Of a stretch of DNA of 63,920 nt, positions 25,618 through 32,727 are shown in pieces. Under the pieces are notes generated by a model. It searched no databases. It was not told the DNA's origin and worked only from the letters and a program-made list of their open reading frames with translations. The position numbers and the translations under genes are program-made. Positions within the stretch are counted from its first letter, which is position 1. Every line of letters starts with the position of its first letter. This DNA is from Duodenibacillus sp964509205 (lineage in GTDB: Bacteria > Pseudomonadota > Gammaproteobacteria > Burkholderiales > Burkholderiaceae_F): the NCBI GenBank assembly GCA_964509205.1, contig CAZDVW010000010.1, positions 1-63,920 of the forward strand, read 5' to 3'.

Positions 25618-27570
25618 TCACAGCGGTTTATGTAAAGAATTAATTGCTTCCTCCATCTGATTCGGATCTTTCAGACGGAAAATTTTAGCCACGTTCTTCT
25701 CACAGTCTGCGCAACTTGTCGTTAATATCCTTTCCTTCAAAGCGAGGATTCGTCCGCTTTCCATTGAAAAATTTCTCAGACCGAGACCGAGAAGAAGTTC
25801 AAGCATTTCAGGCTCTCCAGCGATTTCTCCGCAGATGCTTACAGGAACGTTTGCATCCTGCGCTTCTTTTGTGACATGCCTGATTAAGTAAAGGACAGAG
25901 GGATGCCGGGCAGCTTTCAAGTGATTAACAGAGGGATCGTGGCGACTGTTAGCCAGCGTATGCTGGATCAGATCATTTGTTCCTAGACTGATGAAATCGA
26001 GTTTTGGCAAAAAGGCACGAATCCAGATTGCAGCAGCCGGTACTTCAATCATGGCTCCCAGGGGAATGTCTTTCTTATATTTGAGGCCGAGTTTTTTCAG
26101 GTCAGCTTCTGCTTTTGCGAGTCGCTCACGAGCAAAATCAAGTTCCGAAGGATGAACAATCATCGGCAGTAGCAGGCGAGCATCGGATCCTGCCGCAGCC
26201 CGTAAAATAGCGCGAAGTTGTGTATCAAAAAGAGCGGGATGGGAACGGAAGAATCCGAAACCCCGCTTACCAAGATTGAGCGCTAATTCTTCTGTGCTGC
26301 TGAGTTGAAATTCGTCGTTAGCAACAACATCAATTAACTTGTCGTCCCCTAGATCCATCGTGCGAAGGACCACCGGTTTGTTTTTCATGGGGCGGATTAC
26401 GCGTCGGTAGGCTTCAAGTTGTTCTTCTTCAGTCGGAAGTGTCTTGCGGTTCATGAAGAGGAACTCGCTCCTGAACAAACCGATACCCTCAGCCCCGACA
26501 TTTACAGCGTCTGTTGCGTCTTCCGGCAATGCGACGTTGGCGAAAAGGTGAATGTGAACATTGTCGACAGTGCTTGATTCCGTTTGCCGTAATTTTCTCA
26601 ATCGACTGCGGATTTTCTTGTCTTCACGAAGGCGTGCACTGACGGTATCAATGGTTTGTTTGCTAGGAAAGATCGTGACGAAACTATTTGCTGCATCCAG
26701 CAAAACTGGATCATCCGTCTCGATTGCTTCTACAGCGCCAGCGGCACCGACGATAACAGGAATCTCAAGAGACCGGGCAAGAATAGCGGTATGGGAGGTT
26801 GCAGAATCTGCTTCTAAGACCAGTCCGGAAAATTCCTCGTCGTAACGTCGTTTAAGGACAATGATATCGGCTGGACTCAATTTTTCTGCAAACAGGATAA
26901 TGCAGTCGCCCCCGATGGAAAGTTCAACGTCGTCACTTAGCTGCCTGCGCCCTGTTAAAACCCGTTGGATTCGATCAAAAACATCACTGATATCATCAAT
27001 ACGCTCAGCCAAGTATTCGTCGTCAATTTCACGGAAGGTTTTGCGAAGTTCCTCTAGTTTGAGTTCCAGAGCCCATTCGGCGTTGACAAGTCTTTCGCCG
27101 ATAATGTCTTGAGTGCTTGTGATTAGGGACTCATCACAGAGAATCTGCAAGTGCATTTCGAGAAAAGCGCTTGCTTCAGCAGGGGCTCCCTCCAAAGGAG
27201 TTTCTGCAAGATTCTCTAGCTCTTGCGTCACGGCAGAAAAAGCACTGCGAAGCCTAAGGGATTCAGAGCGGACTTTTGGTTTATCAATAGCGAAGTGAGG
27301 GATGCTCAGAGTTTCGGAAGAGCATTTCAGTGCCTTGCCTAGTGCGACGCCCGAGAAAATGCGAACGCCTGAAAATGTTTTTGATTCGTGCTCTTGGAGC
27401 GGTGCTTCCTCTCCTGCCGTCCCTTCGGAAGCTTTGTCAGATGCAACTTCCGTATGATCTTGATGCGGATCGTCTGCGGTAAGAGCAAATTCCTGAGCAG
27501 GGGATGCCTTGTTCAACTCCGTTGAATTTTCTTTCTCGCTGCTCTTTTTTAAGGAAGTTCCGTCTGTCAT
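25618..27570 (-). CDS. ptsI: PTS Enzyme I with acidic N-terminal extension
   Basis: Enzyme I transfers phosphate from phosphoenolpyruvate to HPr. The active His is at residue 260 (SATSHTAILAR; E. coli His189). The PEP-binding C-terminal barrel shows LRTMDLGDDK, FRSEFLFM and the catalytic Cys in VPVSICGEIAGEP. The protein has 650 residues against about 575 for the family. The extra 65 or so N-terminal residues are rich in Glu, Asp, Ser, Thr and Ala before the domain begins at SGVRIFSGVALGKA. The extension is very likely translated: AGGAGG stands eight bases before this ATG and no other start lies between. ptsH is three bases upstream. No EIIB or EIIC gene is nearby, so the chain may be regulatory. 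Confidence 0.92.
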   Translation of the reverse strand: MTDGTSLKKSSEKENSTELNKASPAQEFALTADDPHQDHTEVASDKASEGTAGEEAPLQEHESKTFSGVRIFSGVALGKALKCSSETLSIPHFAIDKPKVRSESLRLRSAFSAVTQELENLAETPLEGAPAEASAFLEMHLQILCDESLITSTQDIIGERLVNAEWALELKLEELRKTFREIDDEYLAERIDDISDVFDRIQRVLTGRRQLSDDVELSIGGDCIILFAEKLSPADIIVLKRRYDEEFSGLVLEADSATSHTAILARSLEIPVIVGAAGAVEAIETDDPVLLDAANSFVTIFPSKQTIDTVSARLREDKKIRSRLRKLRQTESSTVDNVHIHLFANVALPEDATDAVNVGAEGIGLFRSEFLFMNRKTLPTEEEQLEAYRRVIRPMKNKPVVLRTMDLGDDKLIDVVANDEFQLSSTEELALNLGKRGFGFFRSHPALFDTQLRAILRAAAGSDARLLLPMIVHPSELDFARERLAKAEADLKKLGLKYKKDIPLGAMIEVPAAAIWIRAFLPKLDFISLGTNDLIQHTLANSRHDPSVNHLKAARHPSVLYLIRHVTKEAQDANVPVSICGEIAGEPEMLELLLGLGLRNFSMESGRILALKERILTTSCADCEKNVAKIFRLKDPNQMEEAINSLHKPL

Positions 27571-27573
27571 GCG

Positions 27574-27843
27574 CTATTCCTCCTCTCCAAAACGAGAATC
27601 AAACAAGGCTACGATTGCGTCTGATGCTGCAATTTCATTGGTTCCTTCAAATTCCAGACGAAGGGTGTCATTGTGTTTGGCGCCGAGAGTCATGACAGCG
27701 AGGATCGATTTTGCATCCGCGCATTTGCTCCCCTTTTTTATTCGAATGGCGCACTCAAATAGATTGGCAGTTTTTGTGAGAAGGGCAGCGGGACGAGCGT
27801 GAACACCCAATTGATTCTTGACAGTAACTATTTTGACGAGCAT
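27574..27843 (-). CDS. ptsH: Phosphocarrier protein HPr
   Basis: HPr passes phosphate from Enzyme I to EIIA proteins. The 89 residues carry the phosphorylated His15 in LGVHARPAALL and Ser46 in DAKSILAVMTLGAK. Ser46 is the site used by HPr kinase/phosphorylase where that enzyme exists, as in many betaproteobacteria; hprK itself is not in this window. The gene lies between EIIA(Man) (113 bases upstream) and ptsI (three bases downstream). Confidence 0.95.
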   Translation of the reverse strand: MLVKIVTVKNQLGVHARPAALLTKTANLFECAIRIKKGSKCADAKSILAVMTLGAKHNDTLRLEFEGTNEIAASDAIVALFDSRFGEEE

Positions 27844-27956
27844 ATCGTGAAAAAGGAAAGCCAGTTCTTAATAGCGTAATACTAGAGTTTCTGGAAACTT
27901 TAGCAATAGTCGAAAGAGATTTTTGATAGGAAAAGATAACTCCTTTGTGAAGATGT

Positions 27957-28361
27957 CTAGGCGGATTTGCGAACTGTGATTCCAAAACTACCTGCCTCTT
28001 TAACCAAAGAGCAGAGTTGGTCAAACGGTTTGTTCCGATGACAAACGGCAGTGAGCACCATCGGCAGATTGACGCCGGTGATCAGAACGGTGTCGGCGTG
28101 TCTCAACAGTTGCTCTGCTATGTTGGCAGGCGATGCCCCTATTACATCGGTTAGAACCAGAGTAGATCCTTTTGCAGACAGATCAGCAGATAACTTGGCG
28201 CTGATTGAATCAGCAACAGCAACAGGATCGGCATCTGGTGAGACATCAATTGCGAGAAGACTATTTAGACTGTGTTCGTCGTAGCCATACACGTGCGCGG
28301 CGCACTCTTTGAAGGCAGAGGCAAGCGGTGCATGCGCAATAATAAGGATCGAAGTAGTCAC
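27957..28361 (-). CDS. PTS EIIA component, mannose family
   Basis: This stand-alone EIIA(Man) domain of 134 residues has the phosphorylated His10 in ILIIAHAPLASAF and the TDVIGASPANIA segment typical of the fold. In betaproteobacteria such an EIIA beside ptsH and ptsI without a sugar permease is thought to act in regulation rather than uptake. The start is GTG with GGGGG four bases upstream. A terminator-like hairpin lies only about 22 bases before the start, inside the leader, which suggests the operon could be attenuated. Confidence 0.88.
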   Translation of the reverse strand: MTTSILIIAHAPLASAFKECAAHVYGYDEHSLNSLLAIDVSPDADPVAVADSISAKLSADLSAKGSTLVLTDVIGASPANIAEQLLRHADTVLITGVNLPMVLTAVCHRNKPFDQLCSLVKEAGSFGITVRKSA

Positions 28362-28382
28362 AAAACCCCCAAAAATCCAAAA

Positions 28383-28408
28383 ATCCCAATCTCCGATTGT
28401 ATCGGGAT
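28383..28408 (-). promoter_or_regulatory. Terminator-like hairpin in leader of EIIA-HPr-EI operon
   Basis: Read leftward, arms ATCCC and GGGAT (with an inner AATC/GATT pairing) form a stem followed at once by TTTTTGG and ATTTTTGG. This is the shape of an intrinsic terminator. It lies between any promoter in the 28410-28560 gap and the EIIA start at 28361. No gene on the minus strand ends upstream of it in this window, so it is better explained as an attenuator or translational switch than as a plain terminator. Confidence 0.45.
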
Positions 28409-28498
28409 GTTTTTTTCTCGATGTGACTAGGAATTGTGTTAACTTTTTATTAATTCGTATTAAAATTCATTAACTTCGCTTAATCACCTCTTATTTTC

Positions 28499-28526
28499 TT
28501 GTATCTTGAATAAATTGTGATAAGAT
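28499..28526 (+). promoter_or_regulatory. Probable promoter of DUF1840 gene
   Basis: TTGTAT (28499-28504), a 16-base spacer and TAAGAT (28521-28526) form a reasonable sigma-70 promoter 34 bases before the DUF1840 start codon. The same gap must also contain the leftward promoter of the EIIA operon, which I could not place with confidence. Confidence 0.45.
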
Positions 28527-28559
28527 TCTTTTAGTTAGCAACGTTGTAAGGACGCCACA

Positions 28560-28928
28560 ATGGCTTTGTTGGAATTTCGATCTAAGTGTGCTGGTGGATT
28601 TTTTTTGATGCCGGAGACATTCCAGGAAATTTGTAAGGTTGTTCGTTGTTCTTACTCGGAAAGAGGGTGCTGGCCGCCAAATGAGTTGAAGCAAATTCTC
28701 GATCTGCTAGAAGAAGAGGTTGCTCGCGAAAAAAAACAAAAGGCAATAGGCGATGAGGAATTTCGAAAACGCGAATTGGCTGGACGCGGCTCATTATCTT
28801 TCGATGTTGAAGAAGAAAGGCAACGTCGGGATAACTATGTGAGTTTCGGGATGCGAACATTTCCTCTTCGGGAGATGATTCGAGAATCGATTAAGAAGCA
28901 AGTGCCCGTCATGTGGGGCATCCCTTAG
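28560..28928 (+). CDS. DUF1840 family protein
   Basis: This 122-residue soluble protein of unknown function matches the Burkholderiales DUF1840 pattern. It has a start of the form FRSKCAGGFFLMPETFQEI, a central charged region (LEEEVAREKKQK) and the C-terminal RTFPLREMIRESIKKQ followed by VPVMWGIP. In the family the tail reads like WPLIEMLRRA ... PVVWGV. The gene stands alone between divergent and convergent neighbours and overlaps the trkH stop by four bases. The assignment comes from memory of the family pattern, not from a search. Confidence 0.7.
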   Translation: MALLEFRSKCAGGFFLMPETFQEICKVVRCSYSERGCWPPNELKQILDLLEEEVAREKKQKAIGDEEFRKRELAGRGSLSFDVEEERQRRDNYVSFGMRTFPLREMIRESIKKQVPVMWGIP

Positions 28929-30469
28929 ATTCGCCAAAATTCTCGCGTGAAAATAACAAATATTGTCACGATTTCCAATCGCCCCACCAGCATGCAAAAG
29001 GCACATAGCCAAAGCTGCGGAGAGGAAAGGGTGCCGTAATTAACGGCCGGGCCGACACTGGCAAGGCCTGGACCGGTGTTCGTCAGACAAGCAAAAACAG
29101 CGGAAAAAGCTGATGCGGCATCCATGCCCGATGCGATTAGGCACAGGCCTCCTGCAATTAAAGTGGCAATCCACAGCAAGAGAAAGTTCAAAACCATGAA
29201 TACGATTGAGTCAGGAATAGGTACTCGGTTGATTCGGAGCGGAAGGATGGCATGAGGGTGAAGCGTTTGTAAGAATCCCCTTGACAGTTGTTTAAGAAGG
29301 ATGAGTGCTCGCACCATTTTAATTCCTCCTCCGACGCTGCCGGAACAGGTGGCAAAGGCAGCAAGACAGAGCATCGGTATGGAGGCCGAGATGGGCCAAT
29401 GACTGTAATCGGCGCTGCTGAACCCTGTTGTGGAAGCCACGCTTACTACGTTAAAAAGGGCATAAAGGAAGGCTTCTTTTGGTGAATCATAGGTTTCACT
29501 GACATGCAATACAAGGGTTACGATGCCTATGCCGATGGCAAGAACAAAAAGCCAAGCTCTTGACTCGGGATCTTGCAGATAAAGTAATAAAGAACGTCGT
29601 TTCCATGCAAGGAAGTGCAGGGAGAAACTCATTCCGCTGATTATCATGAAAATAACGCAAATAAGGTTGATGGTAGGGTCAGCCCAAAAAGCGAAACTCG
29701 CATCATGGGAGGAAAATCCTCCGAGGCTCACAGTGGAAAAAGAGTGAACAATCGAGTCAAACCAAGACATCCCAGCGAGTTTGTATAACAATGCGCAGGA
29801 GATACTCAAGGCAAAATAGATCCACCAAAGGCCTTTTGCCGTGCTGGCAATTCTTGGGGTGAGCTTTGTTGCTTCGATTGTTGTTCCGATTTCCGTATTT
29901 GCAATTGAAGATTTATTTGTTCCAATACCAAATAAGGAAGAGAAGGAAGGGACTGATTGGCAAAGACTTACAAGACGAAAAAGCTGAGAACCGCCAACTC
30001 CCATTAACGGAAGCAGAGCAATAGCCAGAATAAGGATTCCCATGCCGCCAAGCCAGCTAAGCAGTCCGCGCCAGAAATTGATTGATTCAGGAAGGTAATC
30101 GACAGAAAACGCAGTGGCACACGTTGTTGTAATGCCGCTCATCGCCTCAAAATAGGCTTCCGACAAGGAAACGTCGGGTAAGAAAACCAGTGGAATTGAA
30201 GCAAAAAGAGGAAGAATTGACCAAAGAAGAGAGGCCAATAAGAAACCGTCCCTTGGCATCAAATCGCGTTTGTCTTTTCGTGTAAGCAGAATAAAAAGAG
30301 TAGCACAAAGAAAGGTAAGAATAGTGCCTGCGAAAAAACCGAAAGCGGCTCCGTCACCAAAGCAAAACGAAAGAATAAGTCCGAAAAGTTGAACACAGGA
30401 AAACAAAAGAAGGATGATTCCGATAATGTTCAAAACGGGAAAAAGGAGATAACGCAGTTTTATAAACAT
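28925..30469 (-). CDS. trkH: Trk potassium uptake system, TrkH subunit
   Basis: TrkH is the potassium-translocating membrane subunit of the Trk system. The protein has four repeated M1-P-M2 units with selectivity-filter glycines, visible in SGITTTCATAF, STVSLGGFSSH, SVASTTGFSS and CLTNTGPGLAS. Its length of about 514 is usual. The ATG at 30469 is preferred to a TTG four codons earlier because TTGAGG lies six bases before it. It follows trkA by eight bases and is the last gene of the ntrY-region unit. Confidence 0.93.
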   Translation of the reverse strand: MFIKLRYLLFPVLNIIGIILLLFSCVQLFGLILSFCFGDGAAFGFFAGTILTFLCATLFILLTRKDKRDLMPRDGFLLASLLWSILPLFASIPLVFLPDVSLSEAYFEAMSGITTTCATAFSVDYLPESINFWRGLLSWLGGMGILILAIALLPLMGVGGSQLFRLVSLCQSVPSFSSLFGIGTNKSSIANTEIGTTIEATKLTPRIASTAKGLWWIYFALSISCALLYKLAGMSWFDSIVHSFSTVSLGGFSSHDASFAFWADPTINLICVIFMIISGMSFSLHFLAWKRRSLLLYLQDPESRAWLFVLAIGIGIVTLVLHVSETYDSPKEAFLYALFNVVSVASTTGFSSADYSHWPISASIPMLCLAAFATCSGSVGGGIKMVRALILLKQLSRGFLQTLHPHAILPLRINRVPIPDSIVFMVLNFLLLWIATLIAGGLCLIASGMDAASAFSAVFACLTNTGPGLASVGPAVNYGTLSSPQLWLCAFCMLVGRLEIVTIFVIFTREFWRI

Positions 30470-30477
30470 ACGTAACC

Positions 30478-31854
30478 TCAAAGGAAATTGACATCAACAG
30501 AAAAGAGAGCTTCGATTTCTGGCAATAAACGCTTATCTCCAGAAAAAACAATAATGCGATCTTCAGAATTTACGATGAAATCTGGAGAGACTGGCAAAAA
30601 TTCGTTGTTTCGGACAACGGCACAAATATTTGACTGTTTTGGAAGTTTGATTTCTCGGATGGCTCGCCCGACAACTTGCGATGTTCCATGAGACCCATGC
30701 GCAATCAACTCAAGAATTTCCGCACTCCCATGCCGCAGGCCGTGTACGGCAATGATATCGCCATGCCTCACATACTGGAGGAGTTCGCTTAAAGTGACTT
30801 GGGTTTTGGAAATTGTGACGTCGATGTTTGTCTCTCGGACGAGGTCGGCAAAAGTTTGGTTGTCAATCAATGCGATTGCTCTCTTCGCGCCAAGTCGCTT
30901 AGCCAGCAGTGCTCCCATTATGTTTTCGTCGTCTTGACTGCTAAGACTGATAAAAAGATCACAAGTGTCAATATCGACATTAATGAGATCCTCTTCTTGC
31001 AGGTGAGATCCCCTAATCAATAGAGTCCTTTCGGGAAGATGTCGCGCAACTTCGTGCGCAATATTCTCGCTTTCTTCCAAAATCTTCACGTTACAGTTAA
31101 AACGATCTTTCATCCCAGACACAATACGAAGCGCCATATAGGAGTCGCCGGCCAGAACGAGATTCCGATTTTGATTTTCCTTTGGATGGACAAGGTGAAT
31201 CAATTCACGAATACGGGGCTTGTTGACGATTGCCAGAAGCTCGTCACCTGTTTCTAGTGAACGGCCAGAGTCAAGTAGTTTGCCCTTTCGGAAAAGGGCG
31301 ACTTTAATGGCTTGAATTTGATCAAGTTTCTCTTGGAGAACATTTTGCGAGACTTTGGAAAGGCCGCTTGTTTCATCAATTGGAAGAGAGACAAGATACA
31401 GCAGATCCTCGGCTAAATTAACAATTTGGAGTGCTTCTGGAAATTCAATCAGGCGTAGAAGCGCATCTGTAAGAGCTTGTTCCGGCCAAATCGTGCTCGT
31501 GATGTGAAAGCCGTCACTTCCAAGCAAACTTGGATAGTTGCTTAACTCATTGCGCCGAACGCGTGCAATGCGTGTAGGTACATTGAAAAGCTTTGCCGCT
31601 AAGAGAGAGGCAACCAAATTTGTTTCATCACTTGCTGTCACTGCGATCAGAATGTCGCAATCCTCAATTCCGGCTTCTCTTAAAACAGCGGGACTTGCGG
31701 CATCGCCAATAATTCCGCGCAGGTCGTAACGCCGCTGCAGTTGGGCAATTCGATTAGCGTTGACATCAACAACAGTAATGTCATTGGACTCGCAGACAAG
31801 AGTCTGCGCAACAGCGTTGCCAGTATGACCTGCACCAAGGATCAAAACGCGCAT
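30478..31854 (-). CDS. trkA: Trk potassium uptake system, TrkA subunit
   Basis: TrkA is the cytosolic NAD(H)-binding regulatory ring of the Trk channel. Two Rossmann RCK_N domains are visible: VLILGAGHTGNAVAQTL at the N-terminus with acidic VVDVNANRI, and LVLAGDSYMALRIVSGM in the second half. Each is followed by an RCK_C domain (LSRxxQ-like and DRIIVFSGDKRL segments). The length of 459 is normal. The ATG at 31854 is preferred to the TTG two codons upstream. It starts 12 bases after the response-regulator gene, so potassium uptake is cotranscribed with the regulator. Confidence 0.94.
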   Translation of the reverse strand: MRVLILGAGHTGNAVAQTLVCESNDITVVDVNANRIAQLQRRYDLRGIIGDAASPAVLREAGIEDCDILIAVTASDETNLVASLLAAKLFNVPTRIARVRRNELSNYPSLLGSDGFHITSTIWPEQALTDALLRLIEFPEALQIVNLAEDLLYLVSLPIDETSGLSKVSQNVLQEKLDQIQAIKVALFRKGKLLDSGRSLETGDELLAIVNKPRIRELIHLVHPKENQNRNLVLAGDSYMALRIVSGMKDRFNCNVKILEESENIAHEVARHLPERTLLIRGSHLQEEDLINVDIDTCDLFISLSSQDDENIMGALLAKRLGAKRAIALIDNQTFADLVRETNIDVTISKTQVTLSELLQYVRHGDIIAVHGLRHGSAEILELIAHGSHGTSQVVGRAIREIKLPKQSNICAVVRNNEFLPVSPDFIVNSEDRIIVFSGDKRLLPEIEALFSVDVNFL

Positions 31855-31866
31855 GGGCAAAGAATG

Positions 31867-32562
31867 CTACTTATGGGAAATGCCCCTCGTGACGCTGGAA
31901 GGGCGAGGAATATCCATATGAAGAGCTTTGAGTTTTCGGTATAAGTGTGTCCGCTCGAGGCCGGCATGCTTGGCAACGCGAGTAATTTGGTGTTCCTCAA
32001 ATTCGATTAATTTCAGGAAGTAGGCGCGCTCAAGAGCTTCGCGAACCTCTCGTAAGGAGGCACTAAAATCAATCACTACATCGGTTCCCGGAACCGGAAT
32101 TCTCGGTAGGGTTGCTGGGACGGCAGGTTTGGCAATAACAGGAGCGGCAGGAGTAGAAGGAGTTCCAGTTCGGTACTTGGCAAACGCTTGAATGCGATTT
32201 TTTACCTCAATTCCGTGCCGAACGGCCTCCAAAAGCTTCTGCATGGAAATGGGCTTTTCTAAAAAAGACAAAGAGCCAAATTTCGTAGCTTCAACAGCAG
32301 TTTCGATCGTTGCATGTCCGCTCATCATGATGACCTGGCTATCGAACTGTTTGTCGGATTTCCACTCCTTAAGCAACGACACTCCGTCCATGTCGGGCAT
32401 CCAAATATCAAGCAGGATCAAGTCGAAACTAGATTGCGCAACTTTACGGCGAGCCACTTCGGCATTTTCCGCTTCTTCAACGGCATATCCCTCGTCAGAG
32501 AGAATCTCCGAGAGGAGATCGCGAATGCCGATTTCGTCATCAACAATCAAAATTTTCGCCAT
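31867..32562 (-). CDS. Response regulator with Fis-type DNA-binding tail
   Basis: This NtrX-like regulator has a receiver domain (residues 1-120; phosphoacceptor Asp52 in LLDIWMPDMDG; acidic pocket VDDE). A Pro/Ala-rich linker (about 130-160) leads to a Fis-type helix-turn-helix (EEHQITRVAKHAGLERTHLYRKLKAL). The central AAA+ sigma-54 activation domain of true NtrX is absent, so at 231 residues it probably regulates sigma-70 promoters or represses. The sensor kinase gene lies 165 bases upstream, separated by a perfect FNR box and a candidate promoter, which suggests separate oxygen-responsive expression of the regulator with trkA and trkH. Confidence 0.88.
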   Translation of the reverse strand: MAKILIVDDEIGIRDLLSEILSDEGYAVEEAENAEVARRKVAQSSFDLILLDIWMPDMDGVSLLKEWKSDKQFDSQVIMMSGHATIETAVEATKFGSLSFLEKPISMQKLLEAVRHGIEVKNRIQAFAKYRTGTPSTPAAPVIAKPAVPATLPRIPVPGTDVVIDFSASLREVREALERAYFLKLIEFEEHQITRVAKHAGLERTHLYRKLKALHMDIPRPSSVTRGISHK

Positions 32563-32664
32563 GATGCTTTACTCTTTGCGGTAAAAATAAGATTGAAAAC
32601 AAAGCGATGCCAATCAAGTGTCCAAGAAAAAAAAGAAAAGAACGTCGGCCGATAATACTGCGAA

Positions 32665-32670
32665 ATGATA
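32665..32670 (-). promoter_or_regulatory. Candidate -10 element of response regulator promoter
   Basis: Read leftward, TATCAT lies with its centre about 28 bases downstream of the centre of the FNR box, a few bases short of the ideal class II activation spacing. A second candidate TATTAT lies at 32652-32657. No good -35 is present, as expected for an FNR-activated promoter. Confidence 0.4.
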
Positions 32671-32688
32671 GCGGACGGGAGTAATTGT

Positions 32689-32702
32689 TTGATTTAGATC
32701 AA
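32689..32702. promoter_or_regulatory. Perfect FNR/ANR-type binding site
   Basis: TTGAT-TTAG-ATCAA matches the FNR consensus TTGATNNNNATCAA at every position, and one flanking base on each side extends the symmetry (TTTGAT...ATCAAA). It lies 127 bases upstream of the response-regulator start and 26 bases past the sensor-kinase stop. It is the only perfect match I noticed in the intergenic regions of the window. Binding by FNR is inferred; no fnr gene is in view. Confidence 0.7.
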
Positions 32703-32727
32703 ATAAAAAAGCCTGAAGGCGTGAAAA

